Source of the DNA: Tenacibaculum discolor
Lineage (GTDB): Bacteria; Bacteroidota; Bacteroidia; Flavobacteriales; Flavobacteriaceae
Direction of reading: 5' to 3'
DNA length: 64,000 nucleotides
NCBI RefSeq assembly: GCF_003664185.1
Contig: NZ_RCCS01000004.1
Coordinates: forward strand, 248,001-312,000
Below the pieces are notes generated by a model, which did not search any database, was not told the DNA's origin, and worked only from the letters and a program-made list of their open reading frames with translations. Positions 1-8,085 of the stretch are shown here, in pieces. A program made the translations under genes and the position numbers. Position 1 is the stretch's first letter. Each line of letters starts with the position of its first letter.

Positions 1-305
1 TAGTAAAATGAAGCTATAAAAACTTGTTGGTCAAAAGACAGTTGATCAAAAGATGTAATCTTTAAAGTATCTTGACCTTCAATTACTGAAGCCACATCTT
101 GACAACAGTTCTTTTTCATTACTGAACAGTCTTCAGATTTTGTTTCTTGCTTCATATCCATTCCACAAGATTCAGCCTTTACAAAATAACTTGTACCTAC
201 TAACATGTCTCCACAAAAGTGACTGTTAACAGTAAATGACATTGTAGATAATAACACTACAAAAGCCATTAAAATAGATGCTATTTTATGAAACGCTTTT
301 TTCAT
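1..305 (-). CDS. HYC_CC_PP family protein, 5' part (runs off the window start)
   Basis: About 101 codons are visible, from the ATG at 305 to the window edge. The product starts with a Lys-rich n-region and a hydrophobic stretch (MKKAFHKIASILMAF), so it is probably exported. It then has SHFCG, a short Cys-containing segment and KKNCCQD. The spaced His-x-Cys and Cys-Cys signatures match the HYC_CC_PP family of Bacteroidetes; the expected Pro-Pro part would lie outside the window. The family often precedes TonB-dependent receptors and its biochemical role is unknown. A TAnnTTTG-type box at 315-322 sits just upstream of the ATG. Confidence 0.7.
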   Translation of the reverse strand, partial: MKKAFHKIASILMAFVVLLSTMSFTVNSHFCGDMLVGTSYFVKAESCGMDMKQETKSEDCSVMKKNCCQDVASVIEGQDTLKITSFDQLSFDQQVFIASFY

Positions 306-314
306 TTTACACTA

Positions 315-322
315 CAAAAGTA
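315..322 (-). promoter_or_regulatory. -7 promoter box for the HYC_CC_PP gene
   Basis: On the minus strand this reads TACTTTTG, matching the Bacteroidetes -7 consensus TAnnTTTG. No TTTG lies at the expected -33 spacing. Only nine bases separate the box from the ATG at 305, so the mRNA would be almost leaderless. Confidence 0.4.
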
Positions 323-355
323 CAAAATTTTAATTTTCAAAAACTTAAACAATCC

Positions 356-1420
356 TTAAAACCATTTTTTGTATTTAAAATATCCTAACATGATTATCAC
401 TGTTAGTAATATAACACCCCACATTACAAAGTACCCACTACGATACTTAAGTTCAGGGATATACTCGAAATTTGTTCCATAAATCCCCGCTATAAAAGTA
501 ATAGGAATAAATACTACTGAAAATATGGTTAGTATTTTCATAATATCATTCAAACGATTATTTACGTTCGTTGAATATACTGTAAGTTGCTCACTCAACA
601 TACTTTTATAGTTTTCAACTGAATCATAACTTCGTTGGACCAAATCGTTTAAATCATTAAAAAATGGTTGTTCTTTTTTTGTTATTAATTCTGTTTTTAA
701 TGCTCTAAAACTATTTATTGCCTCACGAGCTGGTCTTATTGCTTTTCTAAAGTAGTTAAGTTCTATTTTGTATCTATTAATTTCTTGTAGTGTATTTTTA
801 TTGGGTTGTAATAAAATTTTATCTTCTAAATATTCTACTTTCTCACCGAAAGTTTCCATTAAAAAATTGTAATTATCTACAATTACATCTAATAAGCAAT
901 ACTTTAAATATGTTACACTATAATTTCGTACCCTTCCTTTTTTATGACGTAATCTTTCTCTAATTGACTCAAAAATATCTCCTTGCTTTTCTTGAAAAGT
1001 AATTAGTACATTTTGTAATAAGTACATAGATATTTGCTCTGCTTCAAGCTTATGGTTTTCTTTATTTAAAAACAGCATTTTAATACTCGTAAAAATATAA
1101 TGCTCTTCAATATCTACTCTAGGTCTTTGATCGGTATTTACAATATCTTCAAGAACAAGTGTATGAATATCAAATAACTCACCAATTTCTCCAACTAACT
1201 CAACATCGTGTAATCCGTCTATATTAATCCAAAGTTTTTTATACTTTCCAATATAGCTTTTGAGTTCGTTTATATCTTTTAGCTCTACTTCTATAAATTC
1301 ATTTTCATCATATCCTATTAATCGTATTCTTGTATTCTCTTCTTTTTGATTTCCAACAAAAACGGGGCTTCCAGGAATTACATTTTTAGTATTTTTTTGT
1401 TTGGTTATAAACCTTGTCAT
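356..1420 (-). CDS. corA: CorA family divalent metal ion transporter
   Basis: Inner-membrane channel for Mg2+ (possibly Co2+ or Ni2+). The 354-residue protein has the family layout: a large soluble N-terminal domain of about 285 residues with long charged helices, then two membrane helices at about 292-312 and 328-348, then a short basic tail (YKKWF). The loop after the first helix reads YGTNFEYIPEL, where most CorA proteins have YGMNF. The Gly and Asn of the signature are present but the middle residue is Thr. The gene ends the minus-strand group shared with the TerB-like and stress-protein genes, with gaps of eight and two bases. Family assignment is firm; ion preference cannot be read from sequence. 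Confidence 0.93.
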   Translation of the reverse strand: MTRFITKQKNTKNVIPGSPVFVGNQKEENTRIRLIGYDENEFIEVELKDINELKSYIGKYKKLWINIDGLHDVELVGEIGELFDIHTLVLEDIVNTDQRPRVDIEEHYIFTSIKMLFLNKENHKLEAEQISMYLLQNVLITFQEKQGDIFESIRERLRHKKGRVRNYSVTYLKYCLLDVIVDNYNFLMETFGEKVEYLEDKILLQPNKNTLQEINRYKIELNYFRKAIRPAREAINSFRALKTELITKKEQPFFNDLNDLVQRSYDSVENYKSMLSEQLTVYSTNVNNRLNDIMKILTIFSVVFIPITFIAGIYGTNFEYIPELKYRSGYFVMWGVILLTVIIMLGYFKYKKWF

Positions 1421-1428
1421 CTGTTTAG

Positions 1429-1806
1429 TTATACGAGATTAAATAATTTGTAAAGTCTGGCTAAAATTATGAGTTCTGATTTATTTTTTCTTGCATAAGA
1501 GCTAGAAATTTCATGTGATGCTGCTAATAAATCGTGAATTACATTTTTTGAGAACTCTTCTTTATGTGCTAAGTAATATTCTTTAAAGCTTTCATAAGCT
1601 GTTTCTGATGTTACTTTTTCTTTTATCAGTTCTCTTAACGTTTCGTATATCAACTCACTATCTGATTTATTTTCTGATGTTGACCAATTTTTTTCTACTC
1701 TTTTAACAATACTCTTTTTCTCTTCTACGGTCATGTTTTTATCGGCCATAGAAACTGCATAAAACAAATTCGCTATGCTTTTATAAAATTCTTCAGTAAA
1801 CTTCAT
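1429..1806 (-). CDS. TerB-like helical protein of unknown function
   Basis: A 125-residue soluble protein, predicted mostly helical, with no signal peptide, membrane segment or cysteine. The N-terminal part (ANLFYAVSMADKNMTVEEK) resembles the TerB/DjlA N-terminal fold, in which an acidic loop between helices may bind metal. It lies between corA and a universal stress protein gene on the same strand, with two to eight bases between genes, so the three are probably co-transcribed. The TerB resemblance is by eye and moderate; no specific function is claimed. Confidence 0.6.
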   Translation of the reverse strand: MKFTEEFYKSIANLFYAVSMADKNMTVEEKKSIVKRVEKNWSTSENKSDSELIYETLRELIKEKVTSETAYESFKEYYLAHKEEFSKNVIHDLLAASHEISSSYARKNKSELIILARLYKLFNLV

Positions 1807-1808
1807 AA

Positions 1809-2642
1809 TTAACTTATTTCGGGTAAAATTAACATTGGTATTTTACTATGAAAAGCTGACTTTTTTATCACATTTTCTTCTAACAAACGGTTAAAAAAGT
1901 TGTATTTATGGTTTATTAACACCAACAACTCGCTATCGTTTTCTTTAATATGTTTTTCAACTGTTAATGTTTCAGAGCCTTCCCAATCTATTTTTTTATA
2001 CGTAACATTTACATCTTGTAACAACTCTCTTAATTTCACTTTATTTCTTTGTTGATTCTCAGATAAAAAGTTCTCTTCAGATAAGCTCACAACCTCCAAT
2101 ATACATCTCTTGATTGTGGTTAAATTAATTAAAAACTGTAGCTCTTTTGCTGTAAACAATCTTTTATAATTTGTTGAAAACACAATTTGATGTAATGGCT
2201 TATACTTGTAATTCATAGGAACTACTAGTATTGGACACCTATTAACTACATTAATCATTTTCATAGTATTAGTACCAATAAAAGTTTCTGCTAAACTTTT
2301 GGCTCCTTTTGTACCTGCAATTACTATATCAATACTCTTTTCTTCAATTGTTTTAGTAACTGCTTTTGTTAATGAATTTGACTCTACAACATACTCATAA
2401 TTAAAACTAGTATTCTCTCTTCTTAACACTTCAATTAAATACTTTAATTCATCTTCAATTTCATTATCCATTTCATTAAACCATTTCTCATTTTCTTGAT
2501 CACTCAATAATTCTGAGGGCTGACTTATATACACATCTAATAAGTAAATAGTTACCTCAACATCTTTAAATAGTTGTTTTGTGTAATTTAAAGCATTAAT
2601 AGCTGCTTCTGAAAAATTATAGGGTATTAAAACATTCTTCAT
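1809..2642 (-). CDS. Universal stress protein, two tandem UspA domains
   Basis: A 277-residue cytoplasmic protein. The N-terminal domain (about 1-145) begins MKNVLIPYNFSEAA and ends with the ATP-binding pattern G-x2-G-x9-G-T (GTKGAKSLAETFIGTN) followed by CPILVVP, so this half probably binds nucleotide. The C-terminal half (about 150-277) keeps the fold pattern and ends KIPMLILP but lacks the glycine motif, so it is probably a degenerate, structural copy. This asymmetry is common in tandem Usp proteins. It is the first gene of the minus-strand group with the TerB-like protein and corA; a -7-like box lies about 27 bases upstream. Confidence 0.9.
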   Translation of the reverse strand: MKNVLIPYNFSEAAINALNYTKQLFKDVEVTIYLLDVYISQPSELLSDQENEKWFNEMDNEIEDELKYLIEVLRRENTSFNYEYVVESNSLTKAVTKTIEEKSIDIVIAGTKGAKSLAETFIGTNTMKMINVVNRCPILVVPMNYKYKPLHQIVFSTNYKRLFTAKELQFLINLTTIKRCILEVVSLSEENFLSENQQRNKVKLRELLQDVNVTYKKIDWEGSETLTVEKHIKENDSELLVLINHKYNFFNRLLEENVIKKSAFHSKIPMLILPEIS

Positions 2643-2668
2643 AACGACATATAATTATGATTTTCAAT

Positions 2669-2676
2669 CAAATATA
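2669..2676 (-). promoter_or_regulatory. -7 promoter box for the stress protein/corA group
   Basis: The minus strand reads TATATTTG, matching TAnnTTTG. It would place a transcription start about 22 bases before the ATG at 2642. No TTTG is visible at the -33 position. It lies back to back with a similar box for the mscS-like gene. Confidence 0.4.
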
Positions 2677-2713
2677 ATTTTTTATTTCCAGATTATATTT
2701 ACAAAACCAGAAG

Positions 2714-2721
2714 TATATTTG
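2714..2721 (+). promoter_or_regulatory. -7 promoter box for the MscS-like gene
   Basis: TATATTTG on the plus strand matches TAnnTTTG, 16 bases before the ATG at 2738. The -33 element is not evident. With the opposing box at 2669-2676 it forms a divergent promoter region. Confidence 0.4.
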
Positions 2722-2737
2722 TATAAAAAACATAATA

Positions 2738-3265
2738 ATGAAAAATCGTTTTCTAGAGTTATCCATATACAACCCATTTTTACAATTTTTGCTTTTAACA
2801 GCTTCGTTATTTTTTTTAATTTATATAACAAAAAAATTAACTAGGTCTTATATTGTAAAAAATGCTATTGAACCTCATAGAAGAAAATTAATTTTAAACA
2901 TAAGTTATTTTTTATACTACACCTTAGCCTTATTCATTTCATTAATCATTTTTGGTATAAACTTTAAAGAAGTAATTGTTTTTGCTTCTTCAATACTCGC
3001 AGTATTAGGAGTCGGTTTTTTTGCTCAATGGTCTATTTTATCAAACCTTACAGCTAGCATTATCCTGTTTTTTTATCACCCTATGCGTATAGGAGATACT
3101 ATAAAAATCATAGACAAAGACTTCGATTTACAAGGTGTTGTAAAAAACATAACTGGATTTTATGTTTTACTGTATATGCCAGAAGAAAAAAGAGAAATTA
3201 CTATACCTAATACGACTATTTTATACAAAGGAATAGAGCTAATAAAGAAACAAAAAACAATATAA
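2738..3265 (+). CDS. Small mechanosensitive channel, MscS family
   Basis: A 175-residue membrane protein. Two or three hydrophobic helices fill residues 10-85, followed by the pore-lining region (LAVLGVGFFAQWSILSNLTA) and HPMRIGDTI, which match the MscS TM3 and the start of the beta domain. The chain ends soon after the beta domain, so the alpha/beta vestibule of full MscS is missing. Such minimal forms are common in Flavobacteriaceae. It probably acts in osmotic release or ion homeostasis. The gene stands alone before the structured leader of the polyamine operon. Confidence 0.85.
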   Translation: MKNRFLELSIYNPFLQFLLLTASLFFLIYITKKLTRSYIVKNAIEPHRRKLILNISYFLYYTLALFISLIIFGINFKEVIVFASSILAVLGVGFFAQWSILSNLTASIILFFYHPMRIGDTIKIIDKDFDLQGVVKNITGFYVLLYMPEEKREITIPNTTILYKGIELIKKQKTI

Positions 3266-3304
3266 ACTACTAAAGTTCAATTCATTAAAAAAAACAAAAA
3301 AAAG

Positions 3305-3334
3305 TTTGTTGTATTAAAAAATAGTTTACATTTA
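3305..3334 (+). promoter_or_regulatory. Candidate promoter of the polyamine operon
   Basis: TTTG at 3305-3308, 18 bases, then TACATTTA at 3327-3334, one mismatch from TAnnTTTG. It would start transcription near 3338, which gives the speA mRNA a leader of about 330 bases containing the folded region described next. Confidence 0.4.
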
Positions 3335-3340
3335 CCACAT

Positions 3341-3670
3341 CTTATTACATAAGTCAAAATGTTATGTTTTACTTATTTCGGCAATAACTTCTACGGGAAG
3401 ATAGTGAGTTATTTAGTGTTTGAGAAACACAACCGAAACATTAAGGTTTCTTCCTACTTTCAATACTCTCTACCACTGAATTTTTATAAACAGTGCGGTG
3501 ATTGCTTAGCTTTAAGAGTCTAACTATTCATTTTATTTTGGTTTAACATCTTGTTGTAAAACAACAACAAAGCCTTGTTATACAATTTATTTAAAAAAGT
3601 TTTGGTGTATGCCTCAACTGCTTTTTGAATGACTTTCTGTACCCAACATACAGATACAACTAAAATAATA
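3341..3670 (+). ncRNA. Structured 5' leader of the polyamine operon (riboswitch-like candidate)
   Basis: The 405 bases between the MscS-like gene and speA hold a folded region. By eye: a short hairpin CTTAT/ATAAG (3341-3353); a three-way junction closed by TTTCGG (3376-3381) with CCGAAA (3433-3438); inside it AATAACT (3383-3389) with AGTTATT (3407-3413) and GTGTTT (3416-3421) with AAACAC (3425-3430). GGAAG (3396-3400) in the second arm's loop can pair with CTTCC (3450-3454) as a pseudoknot. A further hairpin joins 3472-3478 to 3491-3499, and TTGTTGT/ACAACAA forms 3551-3567. The segment is richer in G and C than its flanks. I do not recognise a named Rfam class. A cis-regulatory RNA sensing a polyamine, arginine or another ligand is an inference. 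Confidence 0.5.
3359..3523 (+). CDS. Possible 54-codon upstream ORF inside the speA leader
   Basis: An ATG at 3359 opens a frame of 54 codons ending TAA at 3521-3523. The peptide begins MLCFTYFGNNFYGK and ends CGDCLALRV, with no family resemblance. Its codons (GGC, GGG, CGA, CTG) are unusual for this AT-rich genome, which fits better with constraint on RNA structure than on protein. It coincides with the folded part of the leader, so it may be an accidental frame or a leader peptide. I rate coding as less likely than a structured RNA. Confidence 0.2.
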   Translation: MLCFTYFGNNFYGKIVSYLVFEKHNRNIKVSSYFQYSLPLNFYKQCGDCLALRV

Positions 3671-5062
3671 ATGAATACTAAATATAAAGACTTAATAGAA
3701 CAAACGTTTGATTTTCCACAAGCGGAATTTCATACAGAAAACAATAATTTATTTTTTCACAACATTGATATGATGGAATTAGTGAAGCAATACGGAGCAC
3801 CGCTAAAATTCACTTATTTACCTAAAATATCAGAAAACATAAACAAAGCTAAAAACTGGTTTCATAAAGCTATTGAAAAGCATAATTATCAAGGTAGTTA
3901 CAATTATAGTTATTGTACCAAAAGCTCACACTTTAAATATGTTTTAAATGAAGCTTTAAAAAATGATATACATATTGAAACATCGTCTGCTTTTGATATA
4001 GATATTGTAAAATCACTAAAAAAAGAAGGAAAATTAAGTGATGATGCTTATGTATTGTGCAATGGTTTTAAGCGCGATCAATACATTGCTAATATTGTTA
4101 GTTTAATTGATGGTGGACACACAAATTGCATACCGATAATAGACAATTATGAGGAGTTAAATTTATTACTAGACGAAACTAGGAGTAAATTTAATGTAGG
4201 AATTCGTATAGCTTCTGAAGAAGAACCTAAGTTTGAATTTTATACTAGCCGTTTGGGAATTGGTTATAAAAATATTGTATCCTTTTATGAACGTGAAATA
4301 GCTAATAATCCGCAAGTAGAGTTAAAGATGTTACACTTCTTTATCAATACAGGAATTAGAGATAATGCCTATTACTGGAACGAATTATTAAAGTGTTTAC
4401 GAGTGTATACAAAACTTAAAAAAGTATGTCCAAGTTTAGATAGTTTAAATATAGGAGGAGGTTTCCCTATTAAAAACTCATTAGCGTTTGATTACGATTA
4501 TGAGTATATGGTAGACGAAATCATCAACCAAATAAATCTTGCTTGTAAAGAAGCTGGTGTAGAAGTTCCTAACATTTTTACTGAGTTTGGAAGTTTTACT
4601 GTAGGAGAATCAGGAGGAGCTGTGTATGAAGTGTTATACCAAAAAAAACAAAATGATCGTGAAAAATGGAATATGATTAATTCATCTTTCATTACCACCT
4701 TACCTGATTCTTGGGCTATAAACAAACGCTTTATCATGCTTCCTCTTAACAAATGGAATCATAGATACGAACGTGTTTTATTAGGAGGTTTAACCTGCGA
4801 TAGCGACGATTATTACAACTCAGAGCAGCATGTAAACGGAATTTATTTACCTGTATACGAAAAAGAGAGTCCTTTATATGTAGGCTTTTTCAATACAGGA
4901 GCATACCAAGAAACTATTGGTGGTTTTGGCGGATTACAACACTGTTTAATCCCAACTCCAAAACACATATTAATTGACATAAACGAAAATGGTGATTTAA
5001 CCACCAAACTATTTAAAGAACAACAAAAAAGTGAAGAACTATTATCTATTTTAGGATACTAG
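3671..5062 (+). CDS. speA: Biosynthetic arginine decarboxylase (fold III, PLP-dependent)
   Basis: Converts arginine to agmatine, the first step of putrescine synthesis here. The 463-residue protein has an alanine-racemase-type barrel with the PLP lysine in YCTKSSHF, HIETSSAFD, the phosphate-binding NIGGGFP, and the C-terminal CDSDDYY motif where Cys and Asp act on substrate. This is the shorter, flavobacterial type rather than the 630-residue E. coli SpeA. I chose the ATG at 3671 (MNTKYKDLIEQTF) over an in-frame ATG at 3629, because homologues start there and the extra 14 residues look non-coding. Arginine rather than another diamino acid is inferred from the agmatinase gene 15 bases downstream. 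Confidence 0.88.
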   Translation: MNTKYKDLIEQTFDFPQAEFHTENNNLFFHNIDMMELVKQYGAPLKFTYLPKISENINKAKNWFHKAIEKHNYQGSYNYSYCTKSSHFKYVLNEALKNDIHIETSSAFDIDIVKSLKKEGKLSDDAYVLCNGFKRDQYIANIVSLIDGGHTNCIPIIDNYEELNLLLDETRSKFNVGIRIASEEEPKFEFYTSRLGIGYKNIVSFYEREIANNPQVELKMLHFFINTGIRDNAYYWNELLKCLRVYTKLKKVCPSLDSLNIGGGFPIKNSLAFDYDYEYMVDEIINQINLACKEAGVEVPNIFTEFGSFTVGESGGAVYEVLYQKKQNDREKWNMINSSFITTLPDSWAINKRFIMLPLNKWNHRYERVLLGGLTCDSDDYYNSEQHVNGIYLPVYEKESPLYVGFFNTGAYQETIGGFGGLQHCLIPTPKHILIDINENGDLTTKLFKEQQKSEELLSILGY

Positions 5063-5077
5063 TAAAAAAATATCAAA

Positions 5078-6016
5078 ATGAAAAAAAGAAATTACGCAGG
5101 AATACCTGACCAATACGCAAAACTAGAAAACGCGAAAGTAGTACTTATACCTGTTCCTTACGATGGAACTAGTACTTGGCAAAAAGGAGCTGATAAAGGG
5201 CCAGAAGCTTTTTTAGATGCTTCTGAAAACATGGAGTTATACGATATAGAAACTGATAGTGAAGTATACAAAGAAGGTGTTTATTTAGCTGATGCTGTTA
5301 CTGAAGATTCTTCTCCTGAAGCTATGGTAGAAGCTGTACATGCAACAACAAAAAAATTCATCAATAAAAATAAGTTTGTAACTCTTTTTGGTGGAGAACA
5401 TTCAATTTCAATAGGAACAATTCGTGCTTTTAACGAATGTTTTAACAACCTTACTGTTTTACATATTGATGCACATGCCGATTTACGTAAAGAATATGAA
5501 GGTAGCTCTTGCAATCATGCTTGTGCTGTATACGAAGCGAGTCAAAATACCAATTTAGTACAAGTAGGTATTCGCAGTATGGACATATCAGAAAAGTCTT
5601 CTATGAATATGGATAAAGTCTTTTTTGCACACGATATGGCTGTAAATGAATACTGGATGGATGAAGTTATTGATCAATTAACTGGTAATGTTTTTATCAC
5701 ATTTGATTTAGATGCTATAGATCCTTCGTTATTACCAAGTACTGGAACACCTGAACCAGGAGGATTATTTTACTATGAAACTCTAGAGTTTTTAAAGAGA
5801 GTGTTTACTGAAAGAAACGTAGTTGGTTTTGATATTGTAGAGTTATGCCCTAACGAGAATGAGAAATCTTCAGACTTTTTAGCAGCTAAATTATACTATA
5901 AAATGTTAAGCTATAAATTTTCTTCTACTATGGAAGACGAAGAAGATTATGGTAATGATGATAGTTCACCGTTTAACAAATTAGCAAAATTTAAAAACGA
6001 CGACGACGATTATTAA
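5078..6016 (+). CDS. speB: Agmatinase, ureohydrolase family
   Basis: Hydrolyses agmatine to putrescine and urea in the cytoplasm, following SpeA. The 312-residue protein carries the manganese-site motifs of arginase/agmatinase enzymes: GGEHSIS, HIDAHADLR and TFDLDAIDPSLLPSTGTPEPGG. The C-terminus is an unusual acidic tail (about 285-312) rich in Asp and Glu, beyond the catalytic fold. It sits 15 bases after speA and one base before the RMD1-family gene, clearly within one operon. Arginase is a possible alternative, but the decarboxylase neighbour favours agmatine. Confidence 0.9.
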   Translation: MKKRNYAGIPDQYAKLENAKVVLIPVPYDGTSTWQKGADKGPEAFLDASENMELYDIETDSEVYKEGVYLADAVTEDSSPEAMVEAVHATTKKFINKNKFVTLFGGEHSISIGTIRAFNECFNNLTVLHIDAHADLRKEYEGSSCNHACAVYEASQNTNLVQVGIRSMDISEKSSMNMDKVFFAHDMAVNEYWMDEVIDQLTGNVFITFDLDAIDPSLLPSTGTPEPGGLFYYETLEFLKRVFTERNVVGFDIVELCPNENEKSSDFLAAKLYYKMLSYKFSSTMEDEEDYGNDDSSPFNKLAKFKNDDDDY

Positions 6017-6017
6017 A

Positions 6018-6797
6018 ATGCATTTACAATCAGTTGCATATCATCTTGAAAAACGAATAGCACTAAGTGCTATTCGCTCACAGTTTGAATCGTATGAATT
6101 AATAAAAAGAGAGCATTCTTTTTTATTATATAAAATTACTGACAACTCATACATCTATGTTAAAGATTATGGAAGTGTTGTTTTTATGAACTGTACGGAC
6201 AATTTAATTAATCAAATTGTTAGTTTTTTAATCAATAAAGAAAGTTCAAACGTCAACAACTTGCCCTCAGAAAAATACAACATCACTTTTTCTGATACCA
6301 TAGAAGTTGATTTTGGAACTATTCAAATTAAAAATTTAAACGATGATGTAGCACATATTATCATGCTCAACCTAGCACAATCAGTAGCATTGATGAATTA
6401 TGTAAATAAAACATCTGATTTACACGATAAAACATTAGTGTATTCGAAGCAATTAGAAAAAACTGGAAGTTTTAAACTTTCTAAAATTCAAATGCGGAAA
6501 TTTATTGGTAAAACCATGAATTTAAAGAACAACATTGCTGAAAACCTATTTGTTTTTGACTCGCCAGATGTTGCTTGGAATAATAAAGACTTGTCTAATT
6601 TAGACTATAAGTTGAAAGATGAATTAGACATTATAAAACGTCATCAAGGAATAGAAAATAGTTTAAACGTAATTAAAGAAAATTTAGATTTATTCAATGA
6701 TATACTACAGCATAAATACAGTAGCATGCTAGAATGGATTATCATAATCCTCATTCTTTTTGAAGTAGTACAAGTAATTGTTGAAAAATCAATTTAA
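6018..6797 (+). CDS. RMD1/DUF155 family protein
   Basis: A 259-residue protein with the DUF155 pattern: an N-terminal alpha/beta region (about 1-130), a helical charged middle, and a single C-terminal membrane anchor in LEWIIIILILFEVVQVI (about 236-255). The family includes yeast RMD1 and mitochondrial inner-membrane relatives; its bacterial function is unknown. It overlaps the intergenic space of the polyamine operon with one base after speB and 12 before the DHS-like gene, so it is co-transcribed with them. A role in polyamine handling at the membrane is only a guess from context. Confidence 0.72.
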   Translation: MHLQSVAYHLEKRIALSAIRSQFESYELIKREHSFLLYKITDNSYIYVKDYGSVVFMNCTDNLINQIVSFLINKESSNVNNLPSEKYNITFSDTIEVDFGTIQIKNLNDDVAHIIMLNLAQSVALMNYVNKTSDLHDKTLVYSKQLEKTGSFKLSKIQMRKFIGKTMNLKNNIAENLFVFDSPDVAWNNKDLSNLDYKLKDELDIIKRHQGIENSLNVIKENLDLFNDILQHKYSSMLEWIIIILILFEVVQVIVEKSI

Positions 6798-6809
6798 CAA
6801 AATAAAAAA

Positions 6810-7778
6810 ATGAACAAACCTATAACCAATTTTATAGAAAAATACTTTTTACACTTTAACGCAGCAGCATTAGTAGATGCTGCCAAAGGGTATGAAGCAC
6901 AACTAGAACAAGGCTCTAAAATGTTAGTGTCATTAGCAGGAGCTATGAGTACAGCTGAGTTAGGTAAAATTTTCGCTGAAATGATTCGTCAAGATAAAGT
7001 GCATATCATTTCTTGTACTGGAGCAAATCTTGAAGAAGATATTATGAACCTAGTTGCTCACTCACATTATAAAAGAGTACCAAACTATCGTGATTTAACA
7101 CCACAAGAAGAATGGGACTTATTATTAAAAGGATTAAACCGTGTTACCGATACTTGCATTCCTGAAGAGGAGGCTTTTAGACGTTTACAAAAACATATTT
7201 TTAAAATTTGGAAAGATGCAGAAGAAGCTGGTGAGCGTTATCTTCCACATGAATTTATGTACAAGCTTTTATTATCAGGAGTTTTAGAAGAGTATTATGA
7301 AATCGACTTGAAAGATTCATGGATGTATGCTGCTGCAGAAAAGAATTTACCAATTGTTGTTCCTGGATGGGAAGACAGCACAATGGGAAATATTTTTGCT
7401 TCTTATGTAGTAAAAGGAGAATTAAAAGCTTCTACTATGAAGTCAGGTATTGAATATATGACTTTCTTAGCTGATTGGTATACTGAAAACTCAGAAAACG
7501 GAATTGGGTTTTTCCAAATTGGAGGTGGAATCGCTGGAGATTTTCCTATTTGTGTAGTACCAATGTTGTATCAAGATTTAGAGAGAGAAGACACTCCTTT
7601 CTGGAGTTATTTCTGTCAAATTTCAGATTCAACTACAAGCTACGGATCATATTCAGGAGCTGTTCCTAATGAAAAGATTACATGGGGTAAATTAGATATT
7701 GATACTCCAAAGTTTATTATAGAAAGTGATGCAACTATTGTTGCTCCATTAATATTTGCTTATTTATTAAAAATGTAA
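6810..7778 (+). CDS. Deoxyhypusine-synthase-like enzyme, probable homospermidine synthase
   Basis: A 322-residue NAD-dependent enzyme of the deoxyhypusine synthase family. The catalytic lysine of the family is present in TWGKLD (about Lys294), followed by the conserved end ESDATIVAPLIFAYLL. Bacteria lack eIF5A, and DHS-type enzymes in bacteria are known to make sym-homospermidine from two putrescines. Flavobacteria often contain homospermidine as main polyamine. Following speA and speB, this enzyme would use the putrescine they make. Family membership is secure; the homospermidine product is an inference from context and taxonomy. Confidence 0.85.
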   Translation: MNKPITNFIEKYFLHFNAAALVDAAKGYEAQLEQGSKMLVSLAGAMSTAELGKIFAEMIRQDKVHIISCTGANLEEDIMNLVAHSHYKRVPNYRDLTPQEEWDLLLKGLNRVTDTCIPEEEAFRRLQKHIFKIWKDAEEAGERYLPHEFMYKLLLSGVLEEYYEIDLKDSWMYAAAEKNLPIVVPGWEDSTMGNIFASYVVKGELKASTMKSGIEYMTFLADWYTENSENGIGFFQIGGGIAGDFPICVVPMLYQDLEREDTPFWSYFCQISDSTTSYGSYSGAVPNEKITWGKLDIDTPKFIIESDATIVAPLIFAYLLKM

Positions 7779-7782
7779 CCTT

Positions 7783-8064
7783 ATGAAAAGAGTTATTGTA
7801 GACTATGCTAAGTTAACTACTGATATTTTAGATTTATTAGTAGAAAGGTATCCTGATGGATATGATCATTCTGATATTATTTCCTTTAAAAATAGTAAAG
7901 GAGAAACAGTAAAAGCTGTAGAAGTAAATACTGAAGACACGCTTTTTTTAGTGAAAATAAGTTCTCAGTTACAACAATCTATGGAAGATCATGAAACTGA
8001 CGATGAAGATAACGATGATACTTTTGATGAGATCGAAATAACTGGTGATTTTGATAATGAATAA
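7783..8064 (+). CDS. Small acidic protein of the polyamine operon
   Basis: A 93-residue protein with no recognised domain. The first 65 residues could form a small alpha/beta fold (VIVDYAKLTTDILDLL, then VKAVEVNTEDTLFLVKIS). The last 28 residues are almost entirely Asp and Glu with Thr. Such acidic tails also occur on the agmatinase of this operon. It follows the DHS-like gene by four bases. Relatives in flavobacteria are sometimes labelled DNA primase, which I think is an error carried between databases. Function unknown. Confidence 0.7.
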   Translation: MKRVIVDYAKLTTDILDLLVERYPDGYDHSDIISFKNSKGETVKAVEVNTEDTLFLVKISSQLQQSMEDHETDDEDNDDTFDEIEITGDFDNE

Positions 8065-8085
8065 ATAGTAAACCGTATTTAAACC

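Noticed and set aside
3376..3454. tRNA-like, RNase P or 6S RNA in the speA leader
   Set aside because: The three-way junction lacks the conserved cores of those RNAs; an operon leader fits the position better.
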